In this document: positions 45,644-56,795 of the stretch, piece by piece | Layout: each line of letters begins with the position of its first letter | How positions within the stretch are numbered: position 1 is the stretch's first letter | DNA from: Laburnicola sp. R22_1 | Lineage: Eukaryota > Ascomycota > Dothideomycetes > Pleosporales > Didymosphaeriaceae | Assembly: GCA_014281115.1 (NCBI GenBank) | Contig: JACONQ010000011.1 | Span: forward strand, 744,001 to 808,000 | Direction: 5' to 3' | DNA length: 64,000 nucleotides | Position numbers and translations under genes: made by a program | The notes under the pieces: model-generated | Told to the model about the DNA's origin: nothing | Seen by the model: only the letters and a program-made list of their open reading frames with translations | Database searches by the model: none

Positions 45644-46606
45644 AGGCTCGACAACAGCACAGCGACGATGACGATGATTATACACCTTTTTTCTTTTGCT
45701 TTGCTCATCTCTGGATACGGCGTTCTTTGGAGGATGGCTTTGAAGGTTGCGAAAAAACCCGGCGAGCGACCACTTCCCTGGCGGCGTTTGTAGACAAGGC
45801 CATGGCCGATTTTTTTTTCTTTGGTCTTCTTCTTATTCTACTTGTGACGATCGATTCCTAGATTCCCCTGGATGTCTTTTCTTTCTTTGTGTGTGTGGTC
45901 TTTCGGATTCTTCTCGGCCAGCCAGGGAGGCTTCTAGTAGGGTTTTGGGTCTGGGTCTGGGACGCTCGCTGGTCGTGCCACGGCTGGGGTTTGGGTCTGG
46001 GTCTGTGTCTGGGTTTGCAATGGGATTGGATTGGATGGACGGTCTAAAGGGTTCTTTCTTTCTTTTGCATAGGGAGGGAATGATTGGTTGGGGTGGCTGG
46101 TGTATCGGGTGTGTGGTTGCATCAAGCATGATTGTGACGATGCATTTTTTTCTTTTCGGGTTCTTTTCTTTTTTTCTCTCTTTCTTGTAAAATAGCATGG
46201 CTTGGGGTGGAATAAAGAGGATAAGTTCGAATGCGGTGTGTTTGTGCTGTGTTGTGTTGTGCTGTTTTTGATGGGGGGTTGGAGTGGTGAGGATGTTGGG
46301 GAAGGGCTTGGGGGTTGCAGTTTGTGTTACGACAGTGACGGGATATGTAATGTTGGTGGTAAGACTATATCTCTCTCCTCTACAGAAATGAATAACCACA
46401 GAAGATGAGATTGCAGGATAACCAGATACCCACAATTCACAGATAGACTTGCGAGATGAGACGCAGCCTGGACGCATCTTATTATATTAAATATTAGTAG
46501 TCATGCCTAGTCCTCAGCTCTGCTGCACGCATCGACCAAATCCTGCGACACTACCCGCTTCGGTGAATCGTCAGATCTGACTGGACAGTCATCGAGTACC
46601 TCAGCA
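45644..46606. other. Convergent 3' regions of the RhoGEF and M16 protease genes
   Basis: 963 bases with no supported gene. T-rich and G/T-rich on the plus strand. Contains two potential G-quadruplex motifs (45940-45961 and 45986-46013). Confidence 0.6.
45940..46013 (+). other. Two potential G-quadruplex motifs in a 3' untranslated region
   Basis: GGG runs at 45940, 45947, 45953 and 45959 have loops of 4, 3 and 3 bases. A second set lies at 45986, 45993, 45999 and 46011. Both are on the RhoGEF coding strand, 297-370 bases after its stop, so they would be in its RNA if the transcript reaches that far. Confidence 0.6.
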
Positions 46607-49600
46607 CTACTCGTCCCCGGAATCGCTGCCCTCACTACCCTCCTCATCATCGTCATCATCCTCACCACTATCCTCTTCGCCCTCAAGACCATACGCTTCC
46701 TGGAAATCCACAAGCTGCTTGACTTGGATCTTGAAGCCAGCATTTTCAAAGTTCTTCTTGAGATCCTACATTGCTTGTTAGTTTCCTCTTCAACCATACG
46801 AGGATATGCAAACGACTTACCTCGACCATGGTACCACCGCAGGTGATGACCATGTCAGTCTTTTTCGGATCAAAGACGTTGGCCACGACTTCATTGAGCG
46901 TCTTGCGGACATCTTCCTCCTTCACTTCCCGCACCTGTCCTAGCACCCACTCAGACCACTCCTTGCCTACGCCGTGAACGACTAGGTCGACAAAGCTTCC
47001 CCTTGCAGCATCGACAATGGTCGCTTTGCCGTCTACGAATTCCCGCACAATGCTGCTGATCGCACCTTCGAGCGCCAGCGTATCGAACTTGCGCGTGCCA
47101 TTACCGTACTCCTTGACGACGGTACGCGCCTTGTCATACGCGTTATAAGCATTCGGAGACTTGTATATACGGAACTTCAGAAGTGCAGCTTCCACGTCGC
47201 GCAGGAAGTTAGCGCCATAGGCAAGGCCGGTGCCGCGGATGTCTTGCCACATGGGGCCTTCGACGGCATCGAGATAGGCGAGAGCGACCATGAGGGGTGG
47301 CAGTTGCGGACTAGTATACGAGTCGGGACCTTTCGAGGTCAAGACGACGAAAGACGAATCGATAGGCATCGGGATAACGTAGGCTGCGCCGCCGGGATTC
47401 TTGCCGATATCTGAAAGTAAGGCTTTGCGGCTGTCGATTGGATTGAGAGTCGGCTCCGGTTCTGGCTTGATGGCGTCCGTCAGAATCTTGAAGGTCGAGA
47501 CAGGGTTTGGGAGAGTATCAAAGTTTGCGATTGCAAGGACGCGTAGGTTGGAGAAGGTTAAGAGGTGCTTTCGGAGAGACTCTAGCTTGTCAATGACTTG
47601 TTGAGGCTCCGTCTTCAGCAGCTTTAGGATACGCTTCAAGTAGAGGCCTTTGACGAGAGTGTTGGTGGCGCGAACCGAGGACGCTTCCTTGTAGTGAATC
47701 ATCCGGTCTACCGCGAACGACATGCTGTTGCCGTCGCGCTTCTCGTCAGGGACATCTGCGAGCATCTTCTTCACTCCTGCGATCAACCGTACAGCATCGA
47801 ATACGGAGTTGACCAGCAAATCAGCCAGCCACTGGACCACATCCTTGAACTTCTCTGATTCGGCAACAAAGTGGACGTATATCATTTCGGAATTTCCAAT
47901 CTCAGTACCACGGTCAAGGATATACTCGATCGTGTCCTTCTCTAAGTCAGTGATGACCTGCTCGAATTCGATGCGCTTGCAGTCTCGCATGATTGGCGTG
48001 GCAAAAAAGTTGGTAAGGTAGACTCCAAGCAAGGGTTTCAGCTCAGTGGGCACAGCGGCAGTACCAAGCGCTAGGCCGAAATGTACGAAGGAGGTCGGGA
48101 TAGATTCGAAGTGAATGAACAGTGGAAGGCCGTCCTCATCCTTGTCGATGATCTGCTGGACCTTGTTGTCCATCAGACCGAGTTTCTTTGCGAGGCCGGA
48201 GCGGGCAGTGGTTGTCTCGAAGAAGTGAATAGACCCGGTGCTTGGCACCTTCAGCTTCTCCATCATAGCTTGTGGTATGGGCTTATCATTTTCGGCCTTG
48301 GCCTTCTCCAGCTTGTCCGCTTTCTCCTTCAGGCCAGCCTCGCCAAGCTTCTCCTGTTGTGCCTTGACGCGCGCAACCTCGTCATTCTTGATCTTCTCCG
48401 ATACGGCAATAGATGGCTTTCCAAGGACAGAGACGTGATGGGCATCCGAGATCCACTTCTTGAGGAACGAGCGCCAATCTTCCTCGGTCCAATTCTCCAG
48501 CTCATCGAAGACACTAAGCGATTCCATAGCCTCCCTAAGTTTTGAGCCGTCACGGGGACCATATGAGTGATCTTTGATGATGGGATCCTTGAAATCGTCA
48601 TTGCTGACTTCGGAGGTAAACCTCACTTGGCGCTTGAAACGATGCAGGCAGTCCTTGAGGTACGCCAAGTCCAGCGGCTGTGACGCGTGGTCTCGGAGAA
48701 CTTCCCAGAAGCGCTTCTCAACTTCTTCCAGTTTCTCTGTGGCAACACTAGTCAAAGTGAAGTATATTATCGACTGTGCAAACGTTCGGACGTAGAAGTA
48801 GACCATACTGGCGAGGTGTTCCTTTTCCACTAGTGTGTTGACAAGGACGGAGACCGATGAACCAGCGAGGTACATGAGAACCGTGTTCAGCGCGGTTTCG
48901 AGCTTCTCATCCGTCGAATCGGGACCAACGAGGCCAATCTGAATCTCACCGGTTGATTCGTCCTCTTCGGGGAACTCAACAGTGTCGACCGTCGTCTTGT
49001 CCAAACCGGACTTGAGCTTCGACTTCGACCAGGGGCGCTCGAAGGGAGCGTTGTATGAAGGTACACTGTCGGCAATCTCGGCTTCGAACTTGTCTAAGAC
49101 GTTAAGCAGATCCGAGTGGTCTACCTCGCCAATGAGAACTAAGCGAAGGTTCTTCGGCTGGTACATATCGCGATGGAACTGACGAATGCGCTCAGCAGTG
49201 AGCACTCGTAGTGCTTCTACGTGACCTCCAGTCTCGTAGCGGAAGCCATAGCCTTCAGGATAGATGAGACGTCGCATCTGCAGATCCATCAGGTCGCCCT
49301 GTAGATTCTGCCGACCCTGCATTTCGGAATAGACAACGCTTTGTCAGTTAGCTTGAGTTCCAAGGAGATCACTGGTATCCTTACCCAGCATCGTTGCCGG
49401 TGCCATCGATATGGTGCACTTCTGTGTAACATCCCTCATCAGTGAGAGTAGGAACGACAAGGTGATCCAGGTAGATGGGTACTGTTCATCAATTAGTAAG
49501 TTTTATACGACCACGTAGATTTTCAACGTACAGATCTGTGCGAAACCCTCCCAGCCAGCTGTAGTCAATGTGTAGACTGTCTCGTCGACATCCGTCCAGG

Positions 49601-50036
49601 CATTGGTATCGGAATAAGCCCGAGTGGAAAGCTTATCCAGTACCCCCTTATAAGGGTACTTTCGCGATCCCTGATGTCTGTTAGCGTGATGCTCCTGCTA
49701 GTGTGTCAACGATGCTTACCATGAAGCAGAGATGCTCAAGTGTGTGCGCTGTCAGATTTAGCATTTTCCTCCAGCGATAACTTTGAAGTACGAACGAGCG
49801 CCCGAATCATCATGAATCTCTGTAGCCAAGGCGAAATAACCGTAGACCTGTTGCGTGTGAGTTGGTGCTTCCAGTTGAAGCAAGCACGCGCGGCTGACCT
49901 TGGGACCTTTCCTATCAACCACCACGACGTTCATGCCCGTTCGCTGCGACTCATATTGGGTGAACTCAGCTTCCGTGTAGTCTGCTTTGAAGTTCTGAAC
50001 TTTCTTAAAGTTTGATTTCTGCTCTACAGACCCCAT
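46607..50036 (-). CDS. M16 family zinc metalloprotease (Sdd3/YOL098C-like)
   Basis: Six exons on the minus strand: 50036-49796, 49748-49720, 49670-49532, 49481-49385, 49338-46821, 46765-46607; 1060 residues. The inverted zinc motif HTLEH gives H82, E85 and H86, created across intron 1. E157 in the TEVHHIDG stretch fits the third zinc ligand. This is the single-chain, four-domain pitrilysin architecture of fungal proteases about 1040 residues long, which cleave peptides in cytosol or organelles. The C-terminus is strongly acidic (GEDDDDDEEG). Tiny exon 2 (29 bases) carries the catalytic motif. The frame is open for 95 codons upstream of ATG 50036 and includes a hydrophobic MRSFLTALCVVV start at 50285; I prefer 50036 because the downstream text matches the family start. 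Divergent to the ZW10 gene. Confidence 0.88.
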
Positions 50037-50814
50037 GGTGCTGTAGAGGAAGGGTTGGTGACTGGAATCGAAATGGTAGAAGGAGAAGTCTCCGTCAACG
50101 CAAGTGAGTGCCTCTGCCTGCTCGATGAATGTTTCGGTTACCCTAGCTCCTTTGTGCGATGCTAGATGCGTGCTACCATTGTTCTTCGTTAGCTGCCGGA
50201 TCGAGGAATGAGACTCGCGTAAGTTCCAAGGTTGTGCGAAGCACGCGCGGACAACAACACAGAGTGCGGTGAGGAAGCTGCGCATGGCAATTCCCAAGCT
50301 TGGAAGGCACCCAGCTGACACGATAGATACCTACCTAGGTGTGCCGATTTCGTGAGGCTGCACCGAGAGTCCCGTGCCAGGGCAAGGTGGAAAGTACGTA
50401 CCAGAGGAAAACGTCACAAACGTGCAGAGAAAGCCTCCCACAATGTAGGCCCAGCCGATCTTGTAGGTCGGTCAAGTAAATGTATACTGTTGAGGCCGTG
50501 GCGGGGCCCTGTTCGTGCAATGCGTAAACAGTGTCGTGTGCTGGACGTCTGCGATTGGCATGAAAGCGGAAAGGAGGAAACAGTAGACCTAATTGGCCTG
50601 GAGGTGCGGTTTTCTCACAGGTGCTCAAAATCGCGTTTCCTCGGCTGGGCAGTTATTCGATGGTGGGGTGTGAATCGGTAGGGCTGACCCAATAGAATCC
50701 CCCGCACGGTCCTCTCGCAGTTAGACGCGTCACGATCAACATTGCGTAGCTTACGCCTTTACACCAGTCTTCGGCCCCTATAACAAACGACATGATAATA
50801 AAACGATAACTCCG
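50037..50814. other. Divergent promoter region between the M16 protease and ZW10 genes
   Basis: 778 bases, no supported gene. Any promoter elements are not obvious from reading. Confidence 0.5.
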
Positions 50815-53447
50815 ATGGCACCTCAAGTTTCAGATCAGGAGCTTGGAGACGCTCTCCTTCAGTCTGTCGAGCAGGGATCGTTTCCGCAATCCGAACATGT
50901 GGCCTCTGCCTCGATATCTCCTGCGGCTCTCCCGAAGTTGCTAGAGACGATTACCAAGGCCAGGGAGGACACAAAGGCATGGCTTTCTTCTGAATGACAC
51001 GCAAACTAGCTAATTAGCTGTAGGAACAAATTCGTCAAGTCTCTCGCGACGCCGCCTCCGACGTAGACGGATGGATGGCACAAGCTCGCAAGCTCCAAGC
51101 AGACATCAAACGCTCCCAGGATACCGCGAAGGAGATCGTAAAGCAAGCAGAGTTAGGCAAGGAGAAGACCGCGCAGGTCCAGGACGCAGCGGCGAAAGTC
51201 AGCTTTCTGCATTCCGAGATCGCGTACAATGAGAGTCTTGGGCACATTGTCGAGCAGTTGAAAAATATCTCGACTCTACTGGAGTCAGTTCAGGATGCCG
51301 CGGTTCACAGTCATGTTATGCATGCCCTGGAGAGGCTAGAGGACGCAGAGGCCGCATTTAAGAGCCTAGGTCCGTTTGAAAATACACAAGTGGTGGGGCT
51401 GCTCAAAGCAAGGTCGGGCCAGCTCAGGTCGGCGATCGTAGAGAACGTCACCGAAACATGGAACAGCCTGATTCAGGTCAGTCCCTCAGAGCGGAAGATA
51501 ACCTTGAAGAAGGAGGCGGAACGAGAGGACGGGATCAACATTGGCACGGTTGTCGAAGCCTTGACGAAGCTCGGTCTGATGGACAACTTCGTCGCTCGCC
51601 TGAGCCGAGACTTTGACAGCGTTATCGTACAACCACGACTCGTCATTGGCGCTGGCAAGATCGTATCTGCTTTGACGATTACAGGCGACAATATTGAGAT
51701 TGAAGGCCCGATCGGCGACATGAGTGTGAAAGCTGCACTGGAAGATGTTCAAGCCATAGCCGAGTACCTCAGCACACGAATGCCTCCCAGCGTCACGGTG
51801 CCGCTGTCCGAAAAGCTAGTCTCCCTGATCGCAGGCCGATTGATATCCAATTGGTTGTTACCTGCCGTACCCTTATCCACCAATGGCGTGTCAGATTTCC
51901 AGGAAACGCTGTCCCTCGTTCTTGGGCTTGTCGAATATTTCGACGAGCTTGGGTGGACTGGACAGCACCGCTTGACGGAATGGGTGGATAAGTCTGCCGA
52001 GGTCTGGCTTGCACGACAGAAAGAAGCAGCCTTGGCTCAAATACAACGAATCTTCCCCGGGCGAGTACAAGAGAAGAAAACGGTGGAAAGGGTCGAAACT
52101 CAAGTCTTGACCAAAGGAGATGCCATGCTCGGCGGACAAGAAGAGCAAGAGGAAGATTGGGGAGCTGAATGGGGCGAAGAAGAGCCGTCGACCGCAGAAG
52201 CAGCAAAGAACAATGAGAAAGATCAAGAGCAGGCATTTGAAGAGGAGGATGTAAGTGCTTGGGGAATAGATGAGGATGAATCTCAAGAAGCACCAGAGCC
52301 GCAGACGAAAGAGTCGAAAGCAGACGTACCCGCGGACGAAGAAGCCGAGGATTGGGGCGCGGACTGGGGCGATGAGGAAGAACCAAGAGTAGCACCATCA
52401 GAGCCTACATCTACGCCTGCAAAAGAGCCCAAGGCCAACGGGAAAGCAGCCGGACAAGAGAAAGCTTCCAAGGACAGGGAAATGACACTGAGGGAGACGT
52501 ACACGGTAACTGCTATTCCAGACTCAATCATGGAGATTATTCTCCAAACTGTCACAGATGTTGGCACGCTCAACACACCGGAGTTGGCCAGTTCAGCCAT
52601 CGCACCGGCCAGCGGAGGCCTCTTCGCTATCCCAAGCCTTCTACTAGCCATGTACCGAGCGACGGCAGCTACACACTACTCTAGGGACATGGCAGCCAAC
52701 ATGTTGATCTACAACGACTGCACACGGCTTTCGGACCGACTGCGCGCCTTCCTCCAAGAGCAAGCAGAGAAAGATCAATCCTCCGACGTACCGCAATACC
52801 TGAAGCCTTCTGTCAGGCTCCAACCCAGGCTAGACAACGACCTCAAAGCGATTGAAGGCTTTGGAAAACGCGCGTACGGGCGAGAGATGGAGTCTCAGCG
52901 AACCATCATCCGCGACCACCTGGATGCTGCGCAAGGCTTCGCGACCTGCACCAAGATGCCGTTCGCCGCCGAATGTGACAATGCCATCGCCATGACCATC
53001 GACCGCATCAGCGACGTCAAAAACCAGTGGAAGCCGGTACTCTCGCACTCGGCGCTGCTCCAGTCGCTCGGCTCGCTCGTGTCCACGGCGCTGGCCAAGT
53101 TCATCAGCGACATTGAAGACATGACGGACATTGCCGAAGACGAGTCGAGGAAGCTCCGCAGCTACTGCGTGTCGCTCTCTTCCCTCTCGTCGCTGTTCCA
53201 GACGGAGGACGATGGCGGCGAGGCGCGCGACATGACGATGATGTATACGCCGAATTGGCTGAAGTTCCAGTATCTGAGCGAGATTCTGGACTCGAGCCTG
53301 GCGGACATCAAGTACTTTTGGACGGATGGAGAGCTCAAGTTGGAGATGGAGATGGACGAGGTGGTGGATCTTATCAAGGCGCTGTTTGCGGAGAGTGAGT
53401 ATCGGAGGAGGGCTATTGCGGATATCCGGCGGACGAGCATGCGTTGA
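50815..53447 (+). CDS. ZW10/Dsl1-type vesicle-tethering and kinetochore protein
   Basis: Two exons, 50815-50976 and 51024-53447, giving 861 residues. The N-terminal helical region (LLETITKARED...VSRDAASDVDGW) is typical of the centromere/kinetochore ZW10 family. These proteins form the ER-side tether that captures Golgi-derived COPI vesicles, with a second role at kinetochores in animals. The first intron must be GC-AG: no GT lies between the conserved AREDTK and the AG at 51023. An acidic linker (about 52140-52385) carries tryptophans in EEDWGAEWGEEE, VSAWGIDEDE and EEAEDWGADWGDEEE. In yeast Dsl1 an acidic loop with tryptophans binds coatomer, so I infer the same job here. The C-terminal half is helical. 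No signal peptide. Confidence 0.88.
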
Positions 53448-53802
53448 GTGGAGCTATGCATATATTACCATTACCGAACCATGCTGAGCACCTGAGCCCG
53501 GGATATCCATGGATGCGTCCGGATGTCCATGAATGTGCATGCACGTGATGAGCAGCTCGCCCGAACGATGCACGTGATGAAAAGTTCGCCCGGCGGACGA
53601 TGCCGCGTTGCGTGGCGCCCATGTGCCGAGATGGCCCGAAAAAGGAGCACGGACCATGTTATATCAGACGTCCCTTGATTGGCTGCTCGAGCTTGCCCGA
53701 GGTCCTGCGACCCTGCACAATGCACATGGAGCACGTAGCCAGCCATCTGGCGTCCATGTAGACTTCTCGCCATCCCCACGCAATCCCACGCCCACGTCCA
53801 CA
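53448..53802 (+). promoter_or_regulatory. Upstream region of SdhB with duplicated CACGTGATGA motifs and a CCAAT box
   Basis: CACGTGATGA occurs at 53542-53551 and 53571-53580 inside a 29-base tandem duplication that also repeats TCGCCCG. CACGTG is an E-box, the site of bHLH regulators. ATTGG at 53678-53682, 121 bases before the start, is an inverted CCAAT box, the site used by the HAP complex on respiratory genes. Binding is inferred, not shown. Confidence 0.5.
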
Positions 53803-54889
53803 ATGGCCTCTGCACGCGCCCTCGCCCGTCTGGCTGCGACGCGCACAGGTAGGTAGTGCGCCGGCAGCCCTCTGCGCGCACGCTAGGAGCTCTACTGACG
53901 CTTGCCCGCAGCCGTCCGTCCAGCCGTCTTCGCACGCAGCTTCGCCTCCGTCACCGACACCAAGACCCGCGACCCTCTCTCCAAGGTGGGAGAGACAATC
54001 GTCCCAGATGCCGCCCGCAAGCCCATCCCGGAGGGCAAGACATCGACCATCAAGCAGCCGGGGCCGGGCAAGGATGCAAAGATCAAGACCTTCCACATCT
54101 ACCGCTGGAACCCCGACGAGCCCACCTCGAAGCCCAAAATGCAGACGTACACGCTCGACCTGAACAAGACGGGGCCCATGATGCTGGATGCCCTCATCCG
54201 CATCAAGAACGAGATCGACCCTACATTGACCTTCCGGCGGAGTTGTCGCGAGGGCATTTGCGGCAGCTGTGCCATGAACATCGATGGTGTGAACACGCTG
54301 GCATGCCTCTGTATGTCTACACAGTGTCTGTGCCTCGAGAAAGAAGCTAATTGCGCCTGAACAGGCCGCATCCCCACCGAAGAGTCCAAGGAATCGCGCA
54401 TCTACCCCCTCCCCCACATGTACATCGTCAAGGACCTGGTGGCGGACATGACGCTCTTCTACAAGCAATACCGCTCCGTCAAGCCCTATCTCCAGCGCAC
54501 GACTCCGGCACCAGACGTAAGCGCTGTAGGCCCAACCTACCATTCTCAATTCTGACATCTTGCAGGGCCGTGAATACCGCCAAACCAAGGAAGACCGCAA
54601 GAAGCTCGACGGTCTCTACGAATGCATTCTGTGCGCCTGCTGCTCCACCTCATGTCCCTCGTACTGGTGGAACCAAGAAGAGTACCTCGGCCCCGCCGTG
54701 CTCCTCCAGTCGTACCGCTGGATCGCCGACTCGCGAGACGAGAAGAAGGCCGAGCGCCAGGATGCGCTGAACAACAGCATGAGCCTGTACCGCTGCCACA
54801 CGATTTTGAACTGCTCGCGGACATGCCCCAAGGGGTTGAACCCGGCGCTGGCGATTGCGGAAATCAAGAAGAGCATGGCTTTTACGTAG
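53803..54889 (+). CDS. SdhB: Succinate dehydrogenase iron-sulfur subunit
   Basis: Four exons, 53803-53848, 53912-54310, 54365-54516 and 54566-54889; 306 residues. Subunit B of mitochondrial complex II passes electrons from the flavoprotein subunit to ubiquinone. The N-terminus ([14 protein letters not shown]) looks like a mitochondrial targeting peptide and is split by intron 1. The 2Fe-2S site is in [16 protein letters not shown] with the later Cys in TLACLC. The 4Fe-4S and 3Fe-4S ligands lie in [16 protein letters not shown] and [15 protein letters not shown]. The His of RCHTILNC and the Pro of [10 protein letters not shown], positions changed in SDHI-fungicide-resistant fungi, are both the usual sensitive residue. 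Convergent with the lipase gene. Confidence 0.97.
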
Positions 54890-55578
54890 ATTTTTGCCGT
54901 TGCTGGCCTGATTGGATGGATTGCATTGCATTGGATGGCTTCGTGTGGGATGGATGCGTTGCTTCTGCTCCTCCGTGTATGTACATGTGCAGCGTTGGGT
55001 GGGGAATTGTATTTGTGGGAATGTACGCGAATTGATAGAATGAAATTTGGGTTTTTATTCTTCCTCGGAGAGGCAATTGAGTACAGACCCACTCTATCAA
55101 CACGGATACAACCAAATCCATCCCACATACGACTCCACACAAACAACAACATCTCCCATCACATAACAAAAGAAATTACACTTCACATCAAGCACATCTT
55201 TTCCTGCCTGATATCGCAAACTCGGATTCCAACGGAGAAGGGAAAAACTTGGTCTTGAACAGAATAGAGAGAGATTAGAAACAAAACGATCAGCAAAGAG
55301 ATATACGATAGATACAATGACTAGATTCTGCATGTTTTGCACATGAAATACGACCATGTATATGTACGCGAGCCATCCCAATGACCAATATACACGAAAC
55401 CTGCCAAGCCCCATCTTCAAGTCCAAGCAAGACGAGAGTAAACAGCTAGGCCAACACTAAATAGCAGTATATACAATGCAAAACTCGCGAAGCTAAAACG
55501 AAACAAGTCCCAATATGCCCGGTTCGCTGTTGAATTACTAAAATAGTCGGGCATGCTCCTACTCACACGATGCGTCCC
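54890..55578. other. Convergent 3' region between SdhB and the lipase
   Basis: 689 bases, AT-leaning, no supported gene. Confidence 0.6.
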
Positions 55579-56795
55579 CTACAGCTCGCTAATCTCTTGA
55601 ACATCATCCCCATCCCCATCGTGTTTAGCATACTTTCTATACCAATCCTTCGGATCACCACCAGGTACACACAGCCCGAGCCGCCAAAAATAATCCCTAT
55701 GCGCAAAAAACAGCTCCCAGAACTTGAAGCGCGCAGGGAGGCCCCAGCTCGGGCCGTCCGCGTCGGTGCCCGCGATGCACTTCGGGTCCTCGTCGCCCGC
55801 GCAGTGGTGTATGTCTTCGGCTGTGATCGGAAGGTCCGGCGCCGAGATGAAGAGTTCCTCGCTGTGCATCGCGTAGCCCCATTCTGCGAGCGGGAGTAGT
55901 GGTACGGGGTCGTGTGCGTGGGTCACGCGGTGGTACTTGTTCGACGAGAGCGAGGAGCTGATGTTGAAGCGCGCGTTGAGGTAGCTCATGAGCGGCTTGT
56001 TTCCCACGCGGGGCTCGCCGAAGGTGGTGACTTTTGGGTCCCAGCCTCGGGCGCGGAGATCTAGAGCTGCGAGTGCGGCTACGGCACCGCCGAGCGAGTG
56101 CCCTACGAGGACGAGCTCGTAGTCGGGATACCTTTCGAGGGCTTCGGTGAGCTGGGGCAGGATCACTTTGCGCGTGTTGAGCCATGAGGTGTAGAAGCCG
56201 GTGTGCACTGTGCAATTCTCGCACTTTGGGGGGTTGGCTGGGGGAGGCGTCTCGTCAGTCGAATGAACGGGTAGGAGCCTTGGAGCGAGGAAGTCGGACG
56301 GGGAGCCATCGTCGTCGTCGCCGGGGTAGGGCACGTAGGCTTGGGGGATGGTGGACAAGTCGACGATGGTGTTTGCGAGGGAGTAGGTGCCCCGGAAGGC
56401 GAGCAGGATGCGTGGACGTGAGGGCGGGTGCGAAAGGGCTATGTAGCCGCAGGAGTCGGAGAGGAGAGGGCCGGTGTTCCACGCCTACCTTGCATGTTAA
56501 TTCTACAGGATGCCGCTCCGAGTGATGATGCACGCACTGTGACGAGTTCAAAGTCTCTAAAGTCCTCGTCGCCGCAGCGGCTCGCGCAGCTGAAGGGCTT
56601 CTGGATGCCTAGACCAGCTGTGCCTACGCAGTATGCAATGTCCACGATGCGGGCGAGCTCCTCGAGCTCAAAGAAGAGCTCGGGCGTGACGGTGTCATTG
56701 TCGCGGCTCTGGAGCGGCGCCTGCGCGAGGCCAAGCGCGCCGCGGACAAAGACGAGAAGCAGCAGCGAGCACAGGAGGCCGGAAGCGCTGGCCAT
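55579..56795 (-). CDS. Secreted class 3 lipase
   Basis: Two exons on the minus strand, 56795-56538 and 56484-55579, with a 53-base intron; 387 residues. The first ~22 residues (MASASGLLCSLLLLVFVRGALG) are a clear signal peptide. The alpha/beta-hydrolase core carries the nucleophile S216 in VGHSLGGAVAAL, an Asp in HAHDPVPLLP, and a His in YAMHSEELFI, in the order of fungal triacylglycerol lipases and feruloyl-esterase-like relatives. Cys residues suit disulfide bonds in a secreted enzyme. It would hydrolyse glycerides or related esters outside the cell. An acidic insertion (PGDDDDGSP) and Pro-rich stretch precede the nucleophile strand, longer than in compact family members. Confidence 0.9.
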
